A stretch of DNA of 64,000 bases from CBFFRJ01 sp963530515. Its GTDB lineage: Bacteria; Pseudomonadota; Gammaproteobacteria; Enterobacterales; Enterobacteriaceae. Each line of letters opens with the position of its first letter. Positions within the stretch are counted from its first letter, which is position 1. The notes beneath the pieces were generated by a model that did no database searches, had not been told where the DNA came from, and worked only from the letters and a program-made list of their open reading frames with translations. Where the stretch lies: assembly GCA_963530515.1 (NCBI GenBank), contig CAUSEC010000004.1, forward strand, positions 1 through 64,000, read 5' to 3'. Both the position numbers and the translations under genes were made by a program. Below are positions 43,056-52,159 of the stretch, piece by piece.

Positions 43056-43841
43056 TCACTGAGTCGCGAGCCAGCGCCGCAGTCGCTGCGAAAAGGCGTC
43101 CTGGCTTTCCAGTAATTCATCCCCCGACACCGCAGGCGCCGGGCGGGTAATCACGATGCAGGGAATGCCCGCATCAAGGCACGGCTGTACTTTTTCCTGA
43201 TAACCGCCTTCCGCACCCGAGGCTTTGGTTATCATCACGTCGGCCCGGCACTGGCGATAAAACGCGGCGTTAAACTCCGCGCTGAATGGCCCGCACATGG
43301 CGTAAATTTCCGTTACGCCAAAACCGCTCTCAGCACATTGCGCCATCACATCGGCAACCGGCAGCACGCGGGCCAGCAGGGTTTTCTCAGCAAGCCCCGC
43401 GCGCCAGCGCGCCAGGTCTTTGCTGCCGGTGGTCAGCAACACGCGTTGCCCCATCCCTTTTGCCACTTCACATGCGGCTTCCAGGGTCGGCACCTTGTGT
43501 AACAGCGGGTGTGTAAGCTCAGGAAGCTGCTCCGGGCGCTGGTAGCGGCTTAGCAGAACGTCTACCTGCTGACACGCACGGGTGAGCGTGTCGCTCACCA
43601 CTTCTGCATAGGGGTGAGAGGCATCCACCACCCAGCGCGTCTGGTTCTGCGTGAGCCATTCCACCATGGCGTCGAAATCCATCCGCCCGCAACGCACTTC
43701 ACCCAGAATGTCGCCCGCCAGCTGTTGCCCGGTCGGCGTGGCGACCGACAGGGTGTAATTCACCCCGGATGCATCCAGCTGCTGGCAAATCAAACGCGCA
43801 TCACTGGTGCCGCCCATGACCAGCACCTGCCCTGCACTCAC
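43056..43841 (-). CDS. cbiJ: CbiJ, cobalt-precorrin-6A reductase
   Basis: 261 residues from a GTG at 43841 that overlaps the cbiH stop (GTGA); the upstream extension of the open frame lies inside cbiH. The N-terminal VLVMGGTSDARLICQQL is the NAD(P)H-binding loop and VVDASHPYAEVVSDTL the active-site region. It reduces the macrocycle of cobalt-precorrin-6A. Confidence 0.93.
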   Translation of the reverse strand: MSAGQVLVMGGTSDARLICQQLDASGVNYTLSVATPTGQQLAGDILGEVRCGRMDFDAMVEWLTQNQTRWVVDASHPYAEVVSDTLTRACQQVDVLLSRYQRPEQLPELTHPLLHKVPTLEAACEVAKGMGQRVLLTTGSKDLARWRAGLAEKTLLARVLPVADVMAQCAESGFGVTEIYAMCGPFSAEFNAAFYRQCRADVMITKASGAEGGYQEKVQPCLDAGIPCIVITRPAPAVSGDELLESQDAFSQRLRRWLATQ

Positions 43842-44563
43842 AGTTCGTAACCGCGCGGGGTGATCATCAGGCCGTCCGCCACGTAGGTGGTTTTGTTGCC
43901 CACGATCACAAGGCTGGTCATGTCCACAGGCTCGAAATCCATCGCCCCCAGGGTGGTCAGCCATTTTTCTTCTTTTTTGCGCCCGGCGGATTTCACCACC
44001 CCGACCGGCGTATCAGCGCTTTTGCTGGCCGCCAGCAGTTCAAATGCTCGCGCCAGATGCCCTTCACGGCCCCGACTGCGCGGGTTGTAGAAGCAGATAA
44101 CAAAGTCCGCTTCGCCGGCGGCGATAATGCGTTTTTCGATAACCGGCCAGGGGGTCAGCAGGTCACTGAGGCTGATATGACAGAAGTCGTGCATCAGCGG
44201 CGCACCGAGCAGTGCCGCAGCGGCAATGCTCGCGGTCATGCCCGGAATCAGGCGCACTTCCACATCGAGTTTCTGCTTACTCACCAGCTCCAGCACCAGC
44301 CCGGCCATGCCGTAGATACCGGCGTCGCCGCTGCTGATAAGCGCCACGTTTTTCCCGGCCTGCGCCAGTTCGATTGCCGCCTGGCAGCGTTCAATCTCTT
44401 TGCACATGCCGGTTTTTATCACCTGCTTGTCACCAGTGAAGGATTTCACCAGGTGGGTATAGGTTTTGTAGCCCACCACGATTTCTGCCGCCTGTAAGGC
44501 TTCGACGGCTTCCATGGTCATCATGGCCTGTGAGCCTGGGCCAATCCCGATTACGCTTAACAT
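43838..44563 (-). CDS. cbiH: CbiH, cobalt-factor III C17-methyltransferase (ring-contracting)
   Basis: 241 residues. IGIGPGSQAMMTMEAVEAL opens the SAM-binding fold, with ISSGDAGIYGMAGLVLEL and IPGMTASIAAAALLGAP following. It methylates C17 with ring contraction of Co-precorrin-3. Its ATG overlaps the cbiG stop by one base. Confidence 0.95.
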   Translation of the reverse strand: MLSVIGIGPGSQAMMTMEAVEALQAAEIVVGYKTYTHLVKSFTGDKQVIKTGMCKEIERCQAAIELAQAGKNVALISSGDAGIYGMAGLVLELVSKQKLDVEVRLIPGMTASIAAAALLGAPLMHDFCHISLSDLLTPWPVIEKRIIAAGEADFVICFYNPRSRGREGHLARAFELLAASKSADTPVGVVKSAGRKKEEKWLTTLGAMDFEPVDMTSLVIVGNKTTYVADGLMITPRGYEL

Positions 44564-45618
44564 CAGTGTGAAACTCCCAAAGTAATGGTGACGCCCTGCT
44601 CGCGCAGGGTCTCGCCAACCAGTTGCCCGCGACTCATCAGCCAGGCTGCCGGTCCGGAGACGCTGCCCACGCCGGTTGTCTTGCGAACAAACTCGGACGC
44701 CGGAAAGCGATGTTCATGCTGACGCAACGCATCAGCGGTAAAAATTTCAAACGGCACGCGCAGGCTCTGCGCCAGTTGCGTGAGCGCTTTTTCATGCTCT
44801 TTCAGGGTGATACTGCCGATGGCCCGCAGCGCCAGTGGGTCAAAAGAGAGAGCGGCCAGCTGACGGTTGAGCAGCCCTGAGACCACCGAAAAAGGGGTAT
44901 CGCGACGACAGCCAATCCCCGCCACCACCCGCCGGGGTACCAGTTTGAAAACCGGCACCGACAGTTCAGGCAGGCTCGCCTGCACCGTGACGCAAACCAG
45001 CGCGGTCAGATCCGGCACGTCATCCAGCGAATCCACCGGTACAAATCCGCGCGTGTCGCAGCGGGCGACCTCATCGCGTAATGCGTTGTCACACCACAGG
45101 CCAATGCGTTTGCCGCTGACCAGCCAGTGGTTGATGGTCTTTACCCCGCCGCGCAAATCCTCCATGCGCGCATCCAGCTGGCAGGCAAGCGTATCGAGCG
45201 CAGCCAGCTCGTTCACGTCCGTGGCGGTAGTGATAACCGGGTCAGCACCCAGTACACCCGCCAGATACCGGGCCAGTTCGTTGGCCCCGCCAAAGTGGCC
45301 GGACAGGAGGCTGATCACATGCTGCCCGCGCTCATCAATGACGATCACCGCCGGGTCGCTGAACTTGTCGTTGACCAGGGGAGCCAGCACGCGCACGGCA
45401 ATGCCGGTGGCACCAATAAACACCAGCGCCGAGTGCTCGCTGAAGGCGTCGCGCAGGCACTGAGCAAAACCGCCCTCAAAGGGCACGAAGCCCTCCTCCA
45501 GCAATTTTTCACTGGTGTAGCAGGTCATCGGCAGCGCCAGTTTCAGTCGGTTCGCCAGCGCCACGCCGCCCGGCGTCAGGCAAAACAAGGCAATAGATTC
45601 AGGCTTTACGGTATTCAT
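44563..45618 (-). CDS. cbiG: CbiG, cobalt-precorrin-5A hydrolase
   Basis: 351 residues from the ATG at 45618, the MNTVKPESIALFCLTPGG start of orthologues. It overlaps cbiF by 20 bases. It opens the lactone ring and releases the C20 two-carbon unit as acetaldehyde. FIGATGIAVRVLAP and LLSGHFGGANELARYL are conserved N-terminal motifs, and GIGCRRDTPF with VGSVSGPAAW mark the C-terminal domain. Confidence 0.95.
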   Translation of the reverse strand: MNTVKPESIALFCLTPGGVALANRLKLALPMTCYTSEKLLEEGFVPFEGGFAQCLRDAFSEHSALVFIGATGIAVRVLAPLVNDKFSDPAVIVIDERGQHVISLLSGHFGGANELARYLAGVLGADPVITTATDVNELAALDTLACQLDARMEDLRGGVKTINHWLVSGKRIGLWCDNALRDEVARCDTRGFVPVDSLDDVPDLTALVCVTVQASLPELSVPVFKLVPRRVVAGIGCRRDTPFSVVSGLLNRQLAALSFDPLALRAIGSITLKEHEKALTQLAQSLRVPFEIFTADALRQHEHRFPASEFVRKTTGVGSVSGPAAWLMSRGQLVGETLREQGVTITLGVSH

Positions 45619-46372
45619 GGCTAAAGTCCGCGGCATAAAGACGTGAGTAGTGGTACTCCTCGCCAAGAAATGCGCCGACGAGGATCAGGGCCGTTTTGCG
45701 GATCCCGGCGTCGCGCACCTTGTCCGCGATGTCCGCCAGCGTGCCGCGCACCGTCTGGCTTTCCGGCCAGGTGGCTTTATAAATCACCGCAACCGGCGTG
45801 GTGGCCGGGTAACCACCTTCGACAAGCCGCTCTGCCACGCGGTTGATGCGCTGGACGGAGAGGTAAATCGCCATTGAGGTCTGGTGGCTGGCAAAGGATT
45901 CGATTTGTTCCAGCGGCGGCACCGGGGTACGCCCTTCCAGGCGGGTAATGATGAGGCTTTGCGACACTTCCGGGACGGTGTATTCCACGCCCAGTTCCGC
46001 CGCCGCCCCAAGGAACGCGCTCACACCGGGAACGACCTTCCAGTCAATACCGCGGGCGGTGAGGACTTCCCCCTGCTCGCGCACCGAGCCGTAGAGCGAA
46101 ACGTCACCGGTTTGCAGGCGCACCACCACTTTGCCGGCGTTAACACCCGCTTCCATCAGGTCGATGATCTGCTCCAGATGCAGCTCAGCGCTGTCATGGC
46201 ACTCGGCCCCTGCCGGGCAATAGTCGAGCAGTTCGGTGTTAATGAGCGATCCGGCGTAGATCACTACCTGCGCCTGTTGCAGCAACCGGTAGCCTTTGAG
46301 GGTGATCAGTTCACGATCCCCCGGCCCCGCGCCAACAAACCAGACGGTTTGTGCATCAAATTGTTCAGCCAT
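45599..46372 (-). CDS. cbiF: CbiF, cobalt-precorrin-4 C11-methyltransferase
   Basis: 257 residues, the usual length. VWFVGAGPGDRELITLKG is the N-terminal SAM loop; QTGDVSLYGSVREQ and VVPGVSAFLGAAAELG complete the pattern. It methylates C11. It overlaps cbiT by 8 bases and cbiG by 20. Confidence 0.95.
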   Translation of the reverse strand: MAEQFDAQTVWFVGAGPGDRELITLKGYRLLQQAQVVIYAGSLINTELLDYCPAGAECHDSAELHLEQIIDLMEAGVNAGKVVVRLQTGDVSLYGSVREQGEVLTARGIDWKVVPGVSAFLGAAAELGVEYTVPEVSQSLIITRLEGRTPVPPLEQIESFASHQTSMAIYLSVQRINRVAERLVEGGYPATTPVAVIYKATWPESQTVRGTLADIADKVRDAGIRKTALILVGAFLGEEYHYSRLYAADFSHEYRKA

Positions 46373-46934
46373 GAGACTCTTCCTTCTCGCAGGAAATCAC
46401 AAAAACAGGGTTATTCGGTTTGAAGTAGTGGCCACTGCCCAGCGCGGTAAGGAGCGAGACCTGGATTTGCTGGCAGTCCAGCGCCGCGACCTTGCAGGAG
46501 GCCAGGTGACTCAGCGCGGTGCTGAGGTTTTCCTGCAAAATAAAGGTCATCACCAGGCGTCCGCCGGGAACAAGCTGCGCCAGCGACCAGTCAATTAACT
46601 GGGTCAGATTGCCGCCGCTGCCGCCCATAAACACCGCGTCGGCAGATTGTTCGACAAACAGCGGGGCCACGCCTGCCACAATCGAAATATTGCGACAGCC
46701 AAAATGCTGGCAGTTCTCTTCAAGCAACCCCAGCGCCGCCGGATTGCGCTCGATGGCGGTGATCTGCAACTGCGGGTGACACACCGCCGCCTCAATGGAC
46801 ACGCTGCCAGTCCCGGCACCGATATCAATAAAATGGCGAGCACCGGAGAGGTTCAGCCGGGAGAGCGCCTGCGCACGCACCACTTCTTTGGTCATTGGCA
46901 CGCTTTCACCGCGTAAAAACAGTTCATCTTTCAT
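46365..46934 (-). CDS. cbiT: CbiT, cobalt-precorrin-6B C15-methyltransferase (decarboxylating)
   Basis: 189 residues. This is a class I SAM methyltransferase, unlike its neighbours, with FIDIGAGTGSVSIEAAV (about 37-53) as motif I and VFMGGSGGNLTQLI later. It methylates C15 and decarboxylates the C12 acetate. It is separate from CbiE here, whereas aerobic CobL is a fusion of both. Confidence 0.94.
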   Translation of the reverse strand: MKDELFLRGESVPMTKEVVRAQALSRLNLSGARHFIDIGAGTGSVSIEAAVCHPQLQITAIERNPAALGLLEENCQHFGCRNISIVAGVAPLFVEQSADAVFMGGSGGNLTQLIDWSLAQLVPGGRLVMTFILQENLSTALSHLASCKVAALDCQQIQVSLLTALGSGHYFKPNNPVFVISCEKEESHG

Positions 46935-47529
46935 TGAGGATCACCACCACGTTCATTTCATACTCAGCACTGACTTCATGGGCTTTGCGCCAGTGAATGC
47001 GTTCGTTTTCCATTGCCAGATTCTCGCCAATCACCAGCCAGCGCTCCCCGGCACCGCGTGCCACCAGTGCAGCAGCAATTTCCCGTGGCCCACACCGGGT
47101 GTCGGTCACCATCGCCGTTTTGCTGGAACGCACCAGGGCGTCGAAATCGACCTCACGCCCGTGGGAACTGGTGAGCCAGATATCATTCATGTCGATGCCT
47201 GTTTGTGCGCACAGGTACTGCACGGCGCTGATGCCTGGAATAATGCGCACCTGTTCGATACCAAATTCCGCCACCAGCCGTTTGCCGATGCCGTAAAAGA
47301 GCGGGTCACCGGAGGCCAGTACCACCACGCGTCGCCCCTGCTGGCCCGCTATCCAGCGCATCAGGCCGGGAATGTCTGCATCAAGGGGATGGCACTCCCC
47401 GGTAAAATCCGGGAACTGGGCCAGATGGCGTTTACCGCCCACCAGCACGTCAGCATGAGACACGGCGTCGAGCGCCAGCGGGGTCATTAACGCCAGTGAG
47501 GCGGGGCCCATACCCACAACAGTTAGCAT
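46924..47529 (-). CDS. cbiE: CbiE, cobalt-precorrin-7 C5-methyltransferase
   Basis: 201 residues. VVGMGPASLALMTPLAL opens the tetrapyrrole methylase fold, with LASGDPLFYGIGKRL and IPGISAVQYLCAQTG following. It methylates C5. It overlaps cbiT by 11 bases and cbiD by 7. Confidence 0.94.
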   Translation of the reverse strand: MLTVVGMGPASLALMTPLALDAVSHADVLVGGKRHLAQFPDFTGECHPLDADIPGLMRWIAGQQGRRVVVLASGDPLFYGIGKRLVAEFGIEQVRIIPGISAVQYLCAQTGIDMNDIWLTSSHGREVDFDALVRSSKTAMVTDTRCGPREIAAALVARGAGERWLVIGENLAMENERIHWRKAHEVSAEYEMNVVVILNER

Positions 47530-48662
47530 CTGAGATCCTCCACAATGGCGGCGAACGGGCGGCTTGCGCCGAGGATCTGGTTATCAAACGAGAACATGAT
47601 GGCGTCGCACTGCGGCGGGTTTTGGGTAAAGCGCAGATTGAGCATCACGCGTTCGCAGATGCGCCGCGCCAGATGGTCATAGAGGTGGCTAAAGCCTGCG
47701 GCATCAATGTGTTCCATCGCCGCTTCGGTGGTATCGCACTCGCTCACTTTGAGCAGTAACGCGTGCGGTGCACCAAGCAGCGCCAGATGCGCCACCAGCG
47801 TTTCCATGCGCCCATCCGCGATATGGCTGTGGGTGTGGAAGATACCGGCAGCAATTTTCACCAGTTTTCCAGGGTGGCCGATGAGCACAATTTGCTTGTA
47901 CCCCATGCGCACCGCCTCTTCGATCATAAAACCGACGAAGTTACTCATGGTGACAACGATGTCGCCCGGCAGGCCCATCTGTTCGCGGACAAAACGCTCG
48001 CCGTGATTGCCCGGCACCAGCACCACGCGCTCCAGCCCGGCTTCGCGCTTGATTTCCATCTCCAGCGACAGCGAGCGTTTCCAGCTCTCTTCCGACATCG
48101 GCGTCACAATGCCGGTAGTGCCAATAATCGAGATCCCGCCGATGATGCCCAGCCGACTGTTGTAGGTTTTTTTCGCCCGCTCGTCGCCTTCCGGGGCGAA
48201 GATTTCCACGTCTGCACCGCGTAACGGGCCGATGACTTCGCGCACGGCGGCTTCAATGGTCTGGCGTGGAGTACGGTTAATGGCTGCGCTGCCGATGGGC
48301 AAACCGATCCCTTTGCGAGTCACGGTGCCGACCCCCTCGCCGCCGGACAACACAATCTCGCCGCTGTCATTAAGGCTGACACGGGCAAAAATCAGCATCC
48401 CGTGGGTGGCATCCACGTCATCACCACCGTCTTTGCGAATGGCAGCAATGGCCTGCTGCCCTTCTATATGAGGAGACTCCACGTTCAGGCGCAGCGTGAC
48501 GCCGGAGGGAGTGACAATCGACACCTGGTGAATGATGTGCTGGCGCAGCACCATCAATGCCGCGACTTTTGCCGCCGCCGTGGCGCAGGAACCGGTGGTG
48601 TAGCCCTTTCGCAGCGCCTTACCGTTGTGCCACACCGGGGCGTCGAAAGCCTCTTCGCTCAT
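47523..48662 (-). CDS. cbiD: CbiD, cobalt-precorrin-5B C1-methyltransferase
   Basis: 379 residues. The N-terminal LRKGYTTGSCATAAAKVA is the family signature; GLPIGSAAINRTPRQ and IGTTGIVTPMSEE lie in the middle. It methylates C1 in the anaerobic route. Its stop and the next start are joined tightly, and its ATG overlaps the cbiC stop by one base. Confidence 0.95.
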   Translation of the reverse strand: MSEEAFDAPVWHNGKALRKGYTTGSCATAAAKVAALMVLRQHIIHQVSIVTPSGVTLRLNVESPHIEGQQAIAAIRKDGGDDVDATHGMLIFARVSLNDSGEIVLSGGEGVGTVTRKGIGLPIGSAAINRTPRQTIEAAVREVIGPLRGADVEIFAPEGDERAKKTYNSRLGIIGGISIIGTTGIVTPMSEESWKRSLSLEMEIKREAGLERVVLVPGNHGERFVREQMGLPGDIVVTMSNFVGFMIEEAVRMGYKQIVLIGHPGKLVKIAAGIFHTHSHIADGRMETLVAHLALLGAPHALLLKVSECDTTEAAMEHIDAAGFSHLYDHLARRICERVMLNLRFTQNPPQCDAIMFSFDNQILGASRPFAAIVEDLRC

Positions 48663-49300
48663 TACGCCTCCCGCATGGAATACAGGAAGGCATTAATGAT
48701 GGCCGCCGCCACGTTGCTGCCGCCTTTGCGACCCAGCGCAGCAATACCTGGCAAGCCGCTTTCCACCAGCGCATCTTTGGATTCCGCTGCCCCCACGAAT
48801 CCAACAGGCACGCCCACGACGCCACGCACCTGCGCATTTTGCTCCAGTAACCGGAACAGCGCGGTAGGCGCATTGCCGAAGACGAAGACTTTTTCGCCCT
48901 CTTCACTTAGCGCAAGGTCAACGGCGGCCATTGAACGCGTGATGCTGTTTTCTTTCGCCGTGCGCACCACACGGGGGTCGCTGATGTAGCACTTCACTTC
49001 ACCGCCGAATTTCGCCAGCAGGTTTTTATTGATCCCAGACAGCGCCATGGTGGTGTCGGTGTAGAGCGTGCAGCCACTGCGCAGTGCACTGCCGAGGCTT
49101 TCCAGTGCGTCCGGGGAGAACCATAAAATGTCCAGCCAGTCGAAATCTGCCGTGGTATGAATGACGCGTTTGATGATGGCTTCGTGCAGCGGGCTGGCAA
49201 AACGGTAGTCAGGGCGTGTTTCGCGAATGATGTCGCCAATAATGACAAAACTCTTGTCTTCAATCGCCTGTGGCTGCTGTAAATAATCCATCGTTTTCAT
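48662..49300 (-). CDS. cbiC: CbiC, cobalt-precorrin-8 methylmutase
   Basis: 212 residues from the ATG at 49300, which overlaps the cbiB stop (ATGA) and has AGGAG at 10 bases; a second ATG three codons later is possible. The active-site His lies in RVIHTTADFDWLD. VGVPVGFVGAAESK and ALGRKGGSNVAAAI are conserved. It moves the methyl group from C11 to C12 to give cobyrinic acid. Confidence 0.95.
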   Translation of the reverse strand: MKTMDYLQQPQAIEDKSFVIIGDIIRETRPDYRFASPLHEAIIKRVIHTTADFDWLDILWFSPDALESLGSALRSGCTLYTDTTMALSGINKNLLAKFGGEVKCYISDPRVVRTAKENSITRSMAAVDLALSEEGEKVFVFGNAPTALFRLLEQNAQVRGVVGVPVGFVGAAESKDALVESGLPGIAALGRKGGSNVAAAIINAFLYSMREA

Positions 49301-50262
49301 AAGAGTGCTGCTCCTGCCAGCGTAACGTGCGTGAGCGCAAACAACCCCAGCGCCAGGGTGGATGCCACCCACATCAGCCGGATTGTGTGCGAAATGTCAT
49401 CAACGGAGACGGTGCGGATGTCATCGCCAATCCAGGGTTTCTCCACCCGCTCACCAAAATAGTCATTCGGGCCACCCAGACGCACGCCCAGCGCGCCGGC
49501 AACCGTCCCTTCCGGCCATGCGCAGTTTGGGCTGCTGTGGCAGCGGCGATCCCGCCAGCCGATGCGCAGCGCCTGCCTGGCGTTATGTTTGCAGAACACG
49601 GCGGCAAGGCTCAGCAGCAGCCAGCTCAGCCGTGCCGGGATAAAATTGGCGACATCATCAAGCCGTGCGCTGACCATGCCGATAGCGCGGTATTTTTCGT
49701 GCTTGTAACCGACCATGGAATCCAGGGTGTTGACCGCTTTGTAGGCCATCGCCAGCGGCGCTCCCCCGATCAATAAGAAGAACAAAGGGGCAATCACACC
49801 GTCTACGGTGTTCTCGGCGACGGTTTCCACCACCGCACGGGTGATCTGCGGCGCCTCAAGCTGCGAAGTGTCGCGCCCGACAATCCTGGAGAGCTTTTCC
49901 CGGCTCTCCTCAAGTGTGCCGTGGCGCAGGGCGCGCTCCACTTCCCGCGCTGCGTCTTCCAGACAGCGGGCAGCCAGCAGGGTGTAAATCATCCATACCT
50001 CAACACACCAGCCGAGCCACGGGTGGATTTTGCTGGTGAGCACTAACACACCCCAGGCCACACCCCAGGTGGCACCAACCACTACCAACCACATCACACC
50101 GCCGCCGATGCGCAGCGCAGTATCGGAATGGCAGACCCGACGAACGGCCCGCTGAGAGAGGTTGATGAGTGCGCCAATCCAGCGCACCGGATGCGGCCAG
50201 TGAGGGGGGTCGCCCAGCCAGCGGTCCAGCAGCCAGGCCACGCACCAGGCAAGGACTGTCAT
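49297..50262 (-). CDS. cbiB: CbiB, adenosylcobinamide-phosphate synthase
   Basis: 321 residues from the ATG at 50262 with AAGGAG upstream; it overlaps the cbiA stop by four bases. It is a membrane protein with about five spans. LLDRWLGDPPHWPHPVRWIG opens it, and VAENTVDGVIAPLFFLLIGGAPLA and WPEGTVAGALGVRLGGPNDYFG are hallmarks. It attaches aminopropanol phosphate to adenosylcobyric acid. Confidence 0.95.
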   Translation of the reverse strand: MTVLAWCVAWLLDRWLGDPPHWPHPVRWIGALINLSQRAVRRVCHSDTALRIGGGVMWLVVVGATWGVAWGVLVLTSKIHPWLGWCVEVWMIYTLLAARCLEDAAREVERALRHGTLEESREKLSRIVGRDTSQLEAPQITRAVVETVAENTVDGVIAPLFFLLIGGAPLAMAYKAVNTLDSMVGYKHEKYRAIGMVSARLDDVANFIPARLSWLLLSLAAVFCKHNARQALRIGWRDRRCHSSPNCAWPEGTVAGALGVRLGGPNDYFGERVEKPWIGDDIRTVSVDDISHTIRLMWVASTLALGLFALTHVTLAGAALL

Positions 50263-51638
50263 GCCGCACTCCTTGCTGTCTTGATCCAGCGGTTGAGCAT
50301 CTGCGGGCGCTGGGCAAAATGAATATGCAGATAGCTGGCATAGGTGTTGCCCACCTGCCAGCCGCCCTGCCACTGCGATAACACCTTTCCATCGCGGGTT
50401 TTTCGGCAGTCCATGACCGCATCCAGCGCCGGGGTAAAGTCGGAGTAATGGAACTCGTGCCCACGCAGCGTTTCACCCACGTCTGCGAGCAGCGTTGGCT
50501 GACGTGCAGTGGCTTCACAGTAGCCAAAGCGGGTGAGCCGTTTGCCCATCACGCTGTGACCGGGGATCACCCCGGCGAAGGTGTAAACGTTGTCTTCGGC
50601 ATCCCGCAAGTCAGACCCCAGGTACATCAGGCCACCGCATTCGGCGTAAATCGCCACGCCACGCTGATGAGCAGAGCGAATCGCCTCAAGCATGGCGGTA
50701 TTTGCCGCAAGCGCACGAGCATGCAGCTCCGGGTAACCACCGCCGATCCACAGCATCTGGCATTCCGGTAACTGACTGTCATGCAAAGGGCTGAAGCGCA
50801 CAATCCTGACGCCTGCGTTTTCCAGCAGTTGCAGGTTATCCGGGTAGTAAAAGTTGAAGGCTTCGTCGTCGGCAAGGGCCAGCGTCAGTCCTTCCCCCGC
50901 GCCCAATGTGGGGAGCGTCGGCCACTCGCCTTCAGGCAGCGCCGCAAGCTGGCTTAGGGACAGAAGTCTGTCGATATCCAGCGTCTGTACAATGCGCGCA
51001 GCAAAATCCTGCCAGGGTTGGGTATTGATAAGGGATTCGCGGGCAGTGACCAGTCCGAGATGGCGTTCAGGCAATGCGACACCGGGCGTCACGGGCACAT
51101 AGCCCAGCACCGGAATGCCGCAATAATGTTCGATGGCGTGTTTGAGGAGCTGATAGTGGTTGTCGCTGTTGACGCGGTTAACAACAACCCCGGCAATGCG
51201 CAACTGCGGGTCAAAATGCTGGAATCCCAGCACGGTCGCGGCAATCGAGGTGGACACCGCTTTGCCGTCCACCAGCAGAATAACCGGCACGCCAAGCTGT
51301 TTTGCCAGCGCCGCGCTGCTGCAATAGTTGGGGTCCGTGCCGAAGCCGTCATACAGCCCCATCACGCCTTCAATCACCCCAACATCGGCCGTTTGCATTT
51401 GCTGGCTAAAGAGCGCGTTAAGCGTGGGAGCAGGCAGCATAAAGCTGTCGAGATTGCGGGAGGAGACGCCGGTAATGGCGGTGTGCCAGGCCGTATCGAG
51501 GTAGTCCGGCCCGACTTTGAAGGGCTGCACCCGCATACCGCGCTGCTGTAAAACGGTCAGCAGACCCAGCGTGACGGTGGTTTTCCCGCAGCCGCTTCCG
51601 GTACCGGCAAGAATAAAGGCGCAACGCCCGTCAGACAT
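50259..51638 (-). CDS. cbiA: CbiA, cobyrinic acid a,c-diamide synthase
   Basis: 459 residues. The N-terminal P-loop LAGTGSGCGKTTVTLGLL is at about 11-28. The C-terminal amidotransferase domain carries the Cys in IYAECGGLMYLG (about 326-337). It amidates the a and c side chains with ATP and glutamine. It is the first gene of the operon; its start follows an AAGG site and the cobalamin riboswitch leader. Confidence 0.96.
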   Translation of the reverse strand: MSDGRCAFILAGTGSGCGKTTVTLGLLTVLQQRGMRVQPFKVGPDYLDTAWHTAITGVSSRNLDSFMLPAPTLNALFSQQMQTADVGVIEGVMGLYDGFGTDPNYCSSAALAKQLGVPVILLVDGKAVSTSIAATVLGFQHFDPQLRIAGVVVNRVNSDNHYQLLKHAIEHYCGIPVLGYVPVTPGVALPERHLGLVTARESLINTQPWQDFAARIVQTLDIDRLLSLSQLAALPEGEWPTLPTLGAGEGLTLALADDEAFNFYYPDNLQLLENAGVRIVRFSPLHDSQLPECQMLWIGGGYPELHARALAANTAMLEAIRSAHQRGVAIYAECGGLMYLGSDLRDAEDNVYTFAGVIPGHSVMGKRLTRFGYCEATARQPTLLADVGETLRGHEFHYSDFTPALDAVMDCRKTRDGKVLSQWQGGWQVGNTYASYLHIHFAQRPQMLNRWIKTARSAA

Positions 51639-51753
51639 ACCTTATAGCCCCGTACAGGGTGGAAAGGCTGTGTCAGGATGCGCGTGGTCCCAGTGCTATG
51701 ACTGTACGCTTCTGAGCAACCGACTTCCCACCGAAGTTGTTGAGTGTCACCTG

Positions 51754-51904
51754 TCAGGTCGGTCTTCTGGCTTAGCGTCATCCTCGCCCGTCCTTCCCGA
51801 CCATGCGGTCAGTGGCTTTTACGGGGTTGTCAGCATCACAGCAGCGGGGGCTGCGGGGGATTCTCACCCCCTTCCCTGCCGCAAAATTTTTGCGGCGAAC
51901 CTGA
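51754..51904 (-). ncRNA. Adenosylcobalamin riboswitch in the cbi/cob leader
   Basis: Read on the minus strand, TCAGGTT (51904-51898) can pair with GACCTGA (51760-51754) as the closing stem. Inside are the class signatures: GGGTGAGAATCCC, then GCCACTG, and the B12 box AAGCCAGAAGACCGACCTG at 51773-51755. The 115 bases between it and cbiA form the expression platform, with a small ACTTC/GAAGT hairpin. Adenosylcobalamin binding is expected to reduce translation or transcription of the whole operon. Confidence 0.93.
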
Positions 51905-52159
51905 TGGCTTCGTTGTTTACATTTCAGTTTACCTTCCACCGAAAACCATGACAGCGGTTCGGGTGAAACGGTAATTTTTGCCCTGACTGCAATCTATCGC
52001 ATCAGGGAAATAAAAACTGGTTCAGTTTATGCCTATGGAGACAATAATTTGTTGCGCTATAACAATTTATTGCCAGGCAATATCTCTAAGGTCTTATCAG
52101 AACAGCCCTTCAGGCGATTTTATTGCGTCTGTGAATAACAAAATATTGTTATCGGAAAT
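51905..52159. promoter_or_regulatory. Promoter region of the cbi operon, between the riboswitch and pocR
   Basis: 255 bases without a gene, A+T-rich in its right half. The cbi promoter, activated in Salmonella by PocR and global regulators, should lie here. I cannot point to the exact -35 and -10 boxes or PocR sites. Confidence 0.5.
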
